The position numbers were made by a program, and so were the translations under genes. Positions 5,702 through 10,091 of a stretch of 10,091 bases of DNA are shown in pieces (position 1 is the stretch's first letter; each line of letters starts with the position of its first letter). This stretch comes from JBICHM01 sp043101835. GTDB lineage: Bacteria > Planctomycetota > Phycisphaerae > Phycisphaerales > UBA1924. Under the pieces are notes generated by a model. That model was not told the DNA's origin, searched no databases, and worked only from the letters and a program-made list of their open reading frames with translations. The DNA is taken from positions 1 through 10,091 of the forward strand of contig JBICHM010000306.1 in the NCBI GenBank assembly GCA_043101835.1, read 5' to 3'.

Positions 5702-6820
5702 ATGAACACCCCACGCCTGTTCGCCTGCTTCCTCGCCGCCGCGTGCGCAGCCGGCGCCCTCGCCGGGCCGCTGACGCCCCCCGGCGCGCCCGCGCCCACG
5801 ATGAAGACCATCGAGGAGGCCGAGCCCCGCGCCTTCATCAGCCAGGCCGATGTGCCCTTCACCATCACCAAACCCGGCTCGTACTACCTCAGCGAGAACC
5901 TCTTCCCCGTCGGCGTCGGCGGTCCATTCGTCATCCGCATCGTCGCCGACAACGTCACGCTCGACCTCCGCGGCTTCGCCATCTTCGGCGCCACCGAGGT
6001 CGCGACCGCCCTCGACGGCGTGCTCGTCGACCCCGACGTCGAGAACGCGACCATCCACAACGGCGCCATCTCCTTCTGCCTCGACCACGGCGTCAACGCC
6101 GACGGCGCAAGCTTCGTCACCATCTCATCGATGGGCGTCTCGCGCAGCGGCGACGACGGCGTTGTCGTCGGCTCCGGCGCCGTGATCCGTGACTCGCACT
6201 TCTATCGCAACGGTGGGCGCGGCGTTCTGGCGACCGGTGTAGGCGGCGCTATCGAGAACTCCGTCGCCGAGAACAACAGCACGGGCTTCTTCACCGCCGA
6301 CGGCATGGCCGTCTCCAACAGCACCGCATCACTGAACTCCTTCGGCTTCTTTGTCGGCGACGGCGCCACCCTCGAGAACTGCGCCGCCATCGAGAACACC
6401 CAGCGAGGATTCGGCGGCGGCCCCGCCGTCTTCATGCACTGCACCGCCACCCGCAACGGCATCGACGGCTTCAACACCAGCGCAGGATCGCGCCTCTACA
6501 ACTGCACGGCCGATCAGAATCAAAGCAACGGCTTCCGCCTGCCCGGCGACTCCCATGCGCGTGACTGCTCGGCCAACGCCAACGGTCTCAACGGCTTCGC
6601 CGTCGCCACGCAGGACAACCGCCTCGACGCCTGCAGCGCCTACGAGAACGGCACAAACGGCTTCAGCGTCACCGGCTCGGGCAACCTGCTCGTCCGCAGC
6701 AGCGCCGGCGACAACACGGGAAGCAACTTCAACATCGGCGCCGGCAACCTCGTCGGCCCCATTGTCACCCCCGCCAACATCGCCGTCAGCGCCAATCCCC
6801 ACGCCAACTACGAGCAGTAA
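5702..6820 (+). CDS. Secreted right-handed parallel beta-helix repeat protein (paralogue 2)
   Basis: This encodes a 372-aa tandem paralogue of the preceding gene. It has a 21-residue signal peptide ending ALA|G, then TPPGAPAPTMKTIEEAEPRA, FTITKPGSYYLSENLFP and DNVTLDLRGFAI. The middle is a run of roughly 23-residue beta-helix coils (SNSTASLNSFGFFV, MHCTATRNGIDGFNT, YNCTADQNQSNGFRL, DACSAYENGTNGFSV). It ends NLVGPIVTPANIAVSANPHANYEQ without the final stretch being a recognisable sorting signal. The two proteins agree best at the N-terminal 90 residues and the last 30, while the coils between have diverged. This fits duplication followed by surface variation or gene conversion at the ends. Exported; ligand or substrate unknown. 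The next gene lies beyond an inverted repeat, so this is probably the last gene of its unit. Confidence 0.88.
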   Translation: MNTPRLFACFLAAACAAGALAGPLTPPGAPAPTMKTIEEAEPRAFISQADVPFTITKPGSYYLSENLFPVGVGGPFVIRIVADNVTLDLRGFAIFGATEVATALDGVLVDPDVENATIHNGAISFCLDHGVNADGASFVTISSMGVSRSGDDGVVVGSGAVIRDSHFYRNGGRGVLATGVGGAIENSVAENNSTGFFTADGMAVSNSTASLNSFGFFVGDGATLENCAAIENTQRGFGGGPAVFMHCTATRNGIDGFNTSAGSRLYNCTADQNQSNGFRLPGDSHARDCSANANGLNGFAVATQDNRLDACSAYENGTNGFSVTGSGNLLVRSSAGDNTGSNFNIGAGNLVGPIVTPANIAVSANPHANYEQ

Positions 6821-6831
6821 GCGACGGCGTC

Positions 6832-6928
6832 GAAGAGACAAAGAGACGGAGAGACGAAGTGGTTGCGAGGCGTGCGACCCCGCGCTTCCCCACCTCGTCT
6901 CTCCGTCTCTGCATCTGTGCGTCTCTTC
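6832..6928. repeat. Inverted repeat built from period-8 AGAGACGN units, after the second beta-helix gene
   Basis: 6842-6862 pairs with 6890-6910 at 20 of 21 positions. Further out, 6832-6839 (GAAGAGAC) pairs perfectly with 6921-6928 (GTCTCTTC). The left arm is three 8-mers in a row (AGAGACAA, AGAGACGG, AGAGACGA). The right arm is a matching run of CGTCTCTC, CGTCTCTG, CATCTGTG, CGTCTCTT. The element starts 11 bp after a stop codon and ends 28 bp before a promoter hexamer. It may block read-through, but there is no T-run on the + strand. Confidence 0.82.
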
Positions 6929-6956
6929 TCCCTCCCCTTCCGACCCCTCCCCTCCC

Positions 6957-6962
6957 TATTCT
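6957..6962 (+). promoter_or_regulatory. -10-like hexamer TATTCT, leaderless start for the MBL hydrolase
   Basis: TATTCT ends 8 nt before the ATG at 6971, which would place transcription initiation at or next to the start codon. No Shine-Dalgarno site exists in the C-rich spacer. No clear -35 is seen. Confidence 0.55.
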
Positions 6963-6970
6963 CATACCCC

Positions 6971-7810
6971 ATGCGCTTCCTCTTCCTCGGCACCGGCACC
7001 TCGGGCGGCGTTCCCATCATCGCCTGCGACTGCGCCACCTGCCGGTCCGACGACCCGAAGGACAACCGCACCCGCACCGGCGCCGCGGTCCGCTGGACCG
7101 ATGAGGAAGGCCTGGAGCGCATCGTCCTCCTCGACGCCACGCCCGATCTGCGTGTGCAGGCCATCCGCCACGACCTGCGCCGCTGCGACGCCATCCTCTT
7201 CACCCACAACCATGTCGACCACATCTTCGGGCTCGACGAGGTCCGACGATTCAACGCCGTGATGCCCCGCGCAGCCGACGGGCGCTTCGAGCCCATCGGC
7301 GTCTACGCCGAGCCCCACACCATGGAGGCGCTCAGGCGCGTCTACAAGCACATCTTCGACCAGCACGAAAATGTGAACGCCTCCTTCGTCGCCACCCTCG
7401 ACCCGCGCCCCCTCGCCCCCGGCGAGCCGCTCGACATCCACGGCCTGCGCTTCACGCCCATCCGCCTCATGCACGGCCGACTGCCCATCGTCGGCTTTCG
7501 CATCGAACCCGCGCCGGGCTCGCACCTCAGCGCCGACTGGCTCCCGCTCGCCTACTGCACCGATGTCAGCGACATCCCCGCCGACACCCAACCCCACCTC
7601 GAGGGCCTGGCCACCCTCGTCCTCGACGGCCTCCGCTGGAAACCCCACCCCACCCACCTGACGATCGACCAGGCTGTCGAAACCGCCGCCGCAATCGGCG
7701 CCCCGACCACCTGGCTGGTGCACATCGCCCACCAGGTGAGACACGCCGACGGCGAGGCCCGCACCCCCGACACGGTGCGCCTGGCATGGGACGGGCTGGA
7801 ACTCGGGTAG
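6971..7810 (+). CDS. PhnP-like metallo-beta-lactamase-fold hydrolase
   Basis: This encodes a 279-aa cytosolic metallohydrolase. The N-terminus FLGTGTSGGVPIIACDCATC is typical of the PhnP-like branch of the metallo-beta-lactamase fold. In that branch Cys residues (here Cys19, Cys21, Cys24) can hold a structural zinc. The dinuclear metal motif T-H-x-H-x-D-H is intact (His79, His81, Asp83, His84). Later ligand candidates are His in LMHGRLPIVGF, Asp in YCTDVSDIP and His in LVHIAH near the C-terminus. PhnP itself is a phosphodiesterase acting on phosphoribosyl cyclic phosphate in phosphonate breakdown. No phn genes are nearby, so a general phosphodiesterase of unknown substrate is the safer call. 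The ATG at 6971 has no Shine-Dalgarno site and follows a -10-like hexamer. The longer frame upstream is a translation of the inverted repeat. Confidence 0.87.
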   Translation: MRFLFLGTGTSGGVPIIACDCATCRSDDPKDNRTRTGAAVRWTDEEGLERIVLLDATPDLRVQAIRHDLRRCDAILFTHNHVDHIFGLDEVRRFNAVMPRAADGRFEPIGVYAEPHTMEALRRVYKHIFDQHENVNASFVATLDPRPLAPGEPLDIHGLRFTPIRLMHGRLPIVGFRIEPAPGSHLSADWLPLAYCTDVSDIPADTQPHLEGLATLVLDGLRWKPHPTHLTIDQAVETAAAIGAPTTWLVHIAHQVRHADGEARTPDTVRLAWDGLELG

Positions 7811-7813
7811 ACT
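7808..7813 (+). promoter_or_regulatory. -10-like hexamer TAGACT overlapping the MBL stop codon, leaderless start for the patatin gene
   Basis: TAGACT ends 8 nt before the ATG at 7822. Its first three bases are the TAG stop of the MBL gene (7808-7810). No Shine-Dalgarno site lies in the spacer. No clear -35 is seen. Confidence 0.5.
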
Positions 7814-7821
7814 CCGCGCCC

Positions 7822-9030
7822 ATGCCGACCCACCGCCTCCGTCGCCTCGCGCCCGCAACGCTGCTCTCCCTCGCGGTGTTCCTTGCGCCGGCCGGTTGCG
7901 GGGCGTCGTTCAAACGCAACCCGCTCCCGTCCGCGCTCGCCGGCGCCGCCGTCATCCCCGGAGCGCCCGATGCGCGCACCTGGGCCGACACCGACAATGT
8001 CACCACACCCGACGGCGAGCGCCGCCTCGCGACGATCGTCGAGCAGGCGACCGCCAGCGGGCTGGTCGATGCGCCCTCCCACTGGCTCGTGCTCTCCGGC
8101 GGCGGCGCCAACGGCGCCTACGGCGCGGGACTCCTCGTCGGATGGACCGAACGCGGCGATCGCCCGCAGTTCAGCCGCGTCACCGGCGTCAGCACCGGCG
8201 CCCTCATCGCCCCATTCGCCTTCCTCGGCCCCGCATACGACGACCGCATGCGCGAGGTCTACACCACCGTCTCCACGAAGGACATCGTCCGCGAGCGCGG
8301 CGTCCTGACCGCCCTCAACAGCGACGCCTTCACCAGCACCAAGCCGCTTCAGCGACTCCTCGCCAAACACATCGACGGCGAACTGCTCGACGCCATCGCC
8401 GCCGAGCACCGGCGCGGACGCCGCCTCGTCATCGTCACCACCAACCTCGACGCCCTCCGTCCCGTCGCCTGGGACCTCGGCGCCGTCGCCACCAGCGACG
8501 CCCCCAACCGCGTCGAACTGGCGCGCAACATCCTTCTGGCCAGCGCCTCCATCCCCGGCGCCATGCCTCCCGTCTACTTCGAGGTCGAAGCCGGCGGGCG
8601 ACGGTTTGACGAGATGCATGTCGACGGCGGCGCCACCGCGCAACTGTTCACCTACGCCGCGGGCGTCGACGCCCGCGCCGCGATCGAACGCCTCGGCATC
8701 GATGCGCCCACCCTCTACATCATCCGCAACGCCCGCCTCGACCCGGAGTGGGAGACCGTCCGCCCTCGCCTTGGCGCCATCATCGGGCGCACCATCACCT
8801 CGCTGATCCGCACCCAGGGCCTCGGCGATCTCTACCAGTCGTACCTGCTCAGCCAGCGCGACGGCTTCGACTTCCGCCTCGCGTACATCCCCGAGGACTT
8901 CGACCTGGAGCCGGCCGAGTCCTTCGACCCCGTCTACATGACCGCACTCTTCGAGCGAGGCCGGGCCGCCGCCGCGGACGGCTACCCGTGGGCCACCGCG
9001 CCCCCCGGCTACGACCCCAGCGACGAATGA
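7822..9030 (+). CDS. Patatin-like phospholipase, predicted lipoprotein
   Basis: This encodes a 402-aa protein starting at the ATG at 7822. The in-frame ATG at 7786 lies inside the previous gene and would place a polar extension before the signal peptide. Residues 1-25 look like a lipoprotein signal (basic start, hydrophobic core), with Cys26 in LAPAGC. Pro at -3 is unusual for a lipobox, so lipidation is probable rather than certain. The patatin domain follows. The oxyanion loop SGGGANGAYGAG is near residue 93. The nucleophile is Ser124 in GVSTG, and the second half of the Ser-Asp dyad is Asp268 in DGG. These enzymes hydrolyse acyl ester bonds of lipids. The location would be the cell envelope, consistent with membrane lipid turnover or a secreted lipase role. 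It follows the MBL gene by 11 bp, so read-through plus its own promoter is possible. Confidence 0.9.
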   Translation: MPTHRLRRLAPATLLSLAVFLAPAGCGASFKRNPLPSALAGAAVIPGAPDARTWADTDNVTTPDGERRLATIVEQATASGLVDAPSHWLVLSGGGANGAYGAGLLVGWTERGDRPQFSRVTGVSTGALIAPFAFLGPAYDDRMREVYTTVSTKDIVRERGVLTALNSDAFTSTKPLQRLLAKHIDGELLDAIAAEHRRGRRLVIVTTNLDALRPVAWDLGAVATSDAPNRVELARNILLASASIPGAMPPVYFEVEAGGRRFDEMHVDGGATAQLFTYAAGVDARAAIERLGIDAPTLYIIRNARLDPEWETVRPRLGAIIGRTITSLIRTQGLGDLYQSYLLSQRDGFDFRLAYIPEDFDLEPAESFDPVYMTALFERGRAAAADGYPWATAPPGYDPSDE

Positions 9031-9098
9031 CCCGAACCGAATCCTGACCTGGTCAGCGGTCGCGCCGCCCCGCCAGCGCCTCCGCGTGTCCCCCCTTC

Positions 9099-9124
9099 GT
9101 GCCTCCGTGCCTGCGTGCCTCCGT
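9099..9124 (+). repeat. Three tandem GTGCCTNC 8-mers upstream of atpG
   Basis: GTGCCTCC (9099-9106), GTGCCTGC (9107-9114) and GTGCCTCC (9115-9122) run head to tail and are followed by GT. This has the same period and the pyrimidine-rich character of the right arms of the inverted repeats at 4158-4323 and 6832-6928. No complementary purine arm is present between 9031 and 9098. Confidence 0.75.
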
Positions 9125-9137
9125 CGCTTGCAACGGC

Positions 9138-9143
9138 TACACT
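9138..9143 (+). promoter_or_regulatory. -10-like hexamer TACACT, leaderless start for atpG
   Basis: TACACT ends 9 nt before the ATG at 9153, separated by a C-rich spacer without a Shine-Dalgarno site. The same hexamer opens leader repeats A and B. No clear -35 is seen at the usual distance. Confidence 0.55.
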
Positions 9144-9152
9144 CCTCCCCCC

Positions 9153-10034
9153 ATGGCCAAGACACGCGAAATCAAGGGCCGGATGAAGGCGGTCGCCAAC
9201 ATCCGTCGCATCACCAAGACGATGCAGATGATCGCGACGAGCAAGTTCGCCCGCGCGCAGCAGCAGGCGACCGCCGCGAAGCCCTACGTCAACGGCGTCT
9301 TCGAGCTCGTGCGCGAGCTCGCCGCCACCGCCGGCGACATCGAGCACCCGCTCATCAACGGCGCCGGCCTCTCCGACGCCGAGCTCGCGAAGAAGCCCGA
9401 GGTCATCCTCCTGCTTACGAGCGATCGCGGGCTCTGCGGCCCATACAACAACAACGTCCTCCGCATGGCCATTGCCCACCTGCGCGCCATGGCCACCCCC
9501 GTCGAGACCGAGCTCGTCGGCAAGAAGGGCGTTAACTTCCTCCGCTTCAACAAGGTCGCGGTCACGCGCCAGCACACGCACTTCGGCGACGCCCCGCGCC
9601 GCGAGGATGTCGATCGCCTCGCGCAGGAATACATGGACCGCTTCATCAAGGGCGAGATCGCCTCGGTGAAGATCGCCACGACGCGCTTCATCAGCGCCGG
9701 CAAGCAGACCGCCGAGATGGTCCAGCTTCTGCCCCTCAAGCCCCCGGCCGCCGACGACGCCGCCAAGGGCCCCGCCGCGATCTACGAGTTCACCCCTGAT
9801 CGCGACGAACTGCTCGACGACCTGCTCCCCACCGCCGTCAAGGCGACGCTCAACCAGATCTTCGCCGAGGCCATCGTCAGCGAGCACGTCGCGCGCATGA
9901 TCGCGATGAAGGCCGCCACCGACGCCGCCGGGCGCATGGGCAAGGAACTGAGCCGCAAGTTCAACCGCGCCCGCCAGGCCCAGATCACCACCGAGCTCAC
10001 CGAGATCATCGGCGGCGTCGCCGCGCTCGAGTGA
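9153..10034 (+). CDS. atpG: F1 ATP synthase gamma subunit
   Basis: This encodes a 293-aa protein, the usual length for the F-type ATP synthase central stalk, which rotates inside the alpha3-beta3 head and couples proton flow to ATP synthesis. The N-terminal helix is canonical (MAKTREIKGRMKAV, then RRITKTMQMIATSKFARAQ). The C-terminal helix (ARMIAMKAATDAAG, then NRARQAQITTELTEIIGG) is the other coiled-coil partner. The central domain has LTSDRGLCGPYNNN near residues 88-101, where many family members have GG rather than GP. The ATG at 9153 has no Shine-Dalgarno site and sits 9 nt after a TACACT hexamer, so it is probably transcribed leaderless from its own promoter. The upstream neighbour is a patatin lipoprotein, not atpA, and no atpD start appears in the 57 bp after the stop. 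The gene is therefore not in the usual A-G-D order, at least on its 5' side. Confidence 0.97.
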   Translation: MAKTREIKGRMKAVANIRRITKTMQMIATSKFARAQQQATAAKPYVNGVFELVRELAATAGDIEHPLINGAGLSDAELAKKPEVILLLTSDRGLCGPYNNNVLRMAIAHLRAMATPVETELVGKKGVNFLRFNKVAVTRQHTHFGDAPRREDVDRLAQEYMDRFIKGEIASVKIATTRFISAGKQTAEMVQLLPLKPPAADDAAKGPAAIYEFTPDRDELLDDLLPTAVKATLNQIFAEAIVSEHVARMIAMKAATDAAGRMGKELSRKFNRARQAQITTELTEIIGGVAALE

Positions 10035-10040
10035 TCCCCC

Positions 10041-10091
10041 ACCTCTCCCCTTGAGGGAGAGGTCGACGAGCGAAGCGAGTCGGGTGAGGGG
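10041..10091 (+). repeat. Hairpin-forming dispersed-type repeat after atpG, cut by the window edge
   Basis: A perfect 9-bp stem pairs ACCTCTCCC (10041-10049) with GGGAGAGGT (10055-10063) around a CTTGA loop, starting 6 nt after the atpG stop. It is followed by CGACGAGCGAAGCGAGTCGG and GTGAGGGG. From memory, this whole string resembles a repeat scattered through many high-GC bacterial genomes. It may also end the atpG transcript, but there is no T-run. Confidence 0.65.

Noticed and set aside
4900..6700. Repeated NCTA/NG/GF-coding units as a DNA-level minisatellite
   Set aside because: The periodicity is in the protein (about 23-residue beta-helix coils); the DNA of successive units is too diverged to be a tandem DNA repeat.
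7786..7821. ATG at 7786 as start of the patatin gene
   Set aside because: It lies within the MBL gene and would bury the lipoprotein signal behind a polar 12-residue extension.
9044..9056. CTGACC-T-GGTCAG palindrome after the patatin stop
   Set aside because: A 6-bp stem with a 1-nt centre cannot form a stable RNA hairpin as written and has no T-run. It may be an operator-like palindrome, but there is nothing further to support it.
7552..9165. 537-codon open frame on the minus strand opposite the patatin gene
   Set aside because: It is a shadow of the patatin gene, in which the GGGxxG, GxSxG and DGG motifs are all intact on the plus strand.

Overview
The window reads as a piece of a high-GC bacterial chromosome, most likely a planctomycete and plausibly of the Phycisphaerae. 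The main evidence is the pair of exported beta-helix proteins carrying the 'TPPGAP..TMKTL..VEPR' mature N-terminus and the 'NL.GPIVT.ANIA' C-terminal block, a type I associate with planctomycete genomes. The taxonomic call rests on family knowledge and was not tested by a search. Every gene I can support lies on the + strand. I see no tRNA, rRNA, CRISPR array, insertion sequence or phage gene.

Layout. (1) 2-481 is the C-terminal end of a zinc-dependent phospholipase C / S1-P1 nuclease-fold protein. It is joined by a GTGA overlap to a small DUF2019-like protein (478-852). (2) 992-1519 encodes an unrecognised 175-aa protein. It is preceded by a 63-bp leader element whose near-copy (65 bp) lies just before the next gene. 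(3) 1666-3711 encodes an exported S9 prolyl-oligopeptidase-family peptidase, coupled by a GTGA overlap to a small cupin (3708-4100). (4) A 348-bp gap (4101-4448) holds a compact hairpin and a long imperfect inverted repeat. (5) Two tandem paralogous secreted right-handed beta-helix proteins follow (4449-5579 and 5702-6820), separated by a terminator-like hairpin and sharing an upstream block. (6) A second long inverted repeat is followed by a PhnP-like metallo-beta-lactamase-fold hydrolase (6971-7810) and a patatin-like phospholipase lipoprotein (7822-9030). (7) After a short period-8 repeat comes the ATP synthase gamma subunit atpG (9153-10034), then the start of a hairpin-forming dispersed-type repeat cut by the window edge.

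The genes do not form one pathway. They look like short independent transcription units. Two start modes are visible. The S9 peptidase and both beta-helix genes have Shine-Dalgarno sites. The MBL hydrolase, patatin and atpG genes instead have a TANNCT -10-like hexamer ending 8-9 nt before the ATG, as expected for leaderless mRNAs.

I found no clear new defence or metabolic system. The features most worth a second look are the duplicated hairpin leader at 904-966 / 1584-1648, the leaderless-promoter pattern, the period-8 intergenic repeats that fold into long hairpins, and an atpG that is not next to atpA.
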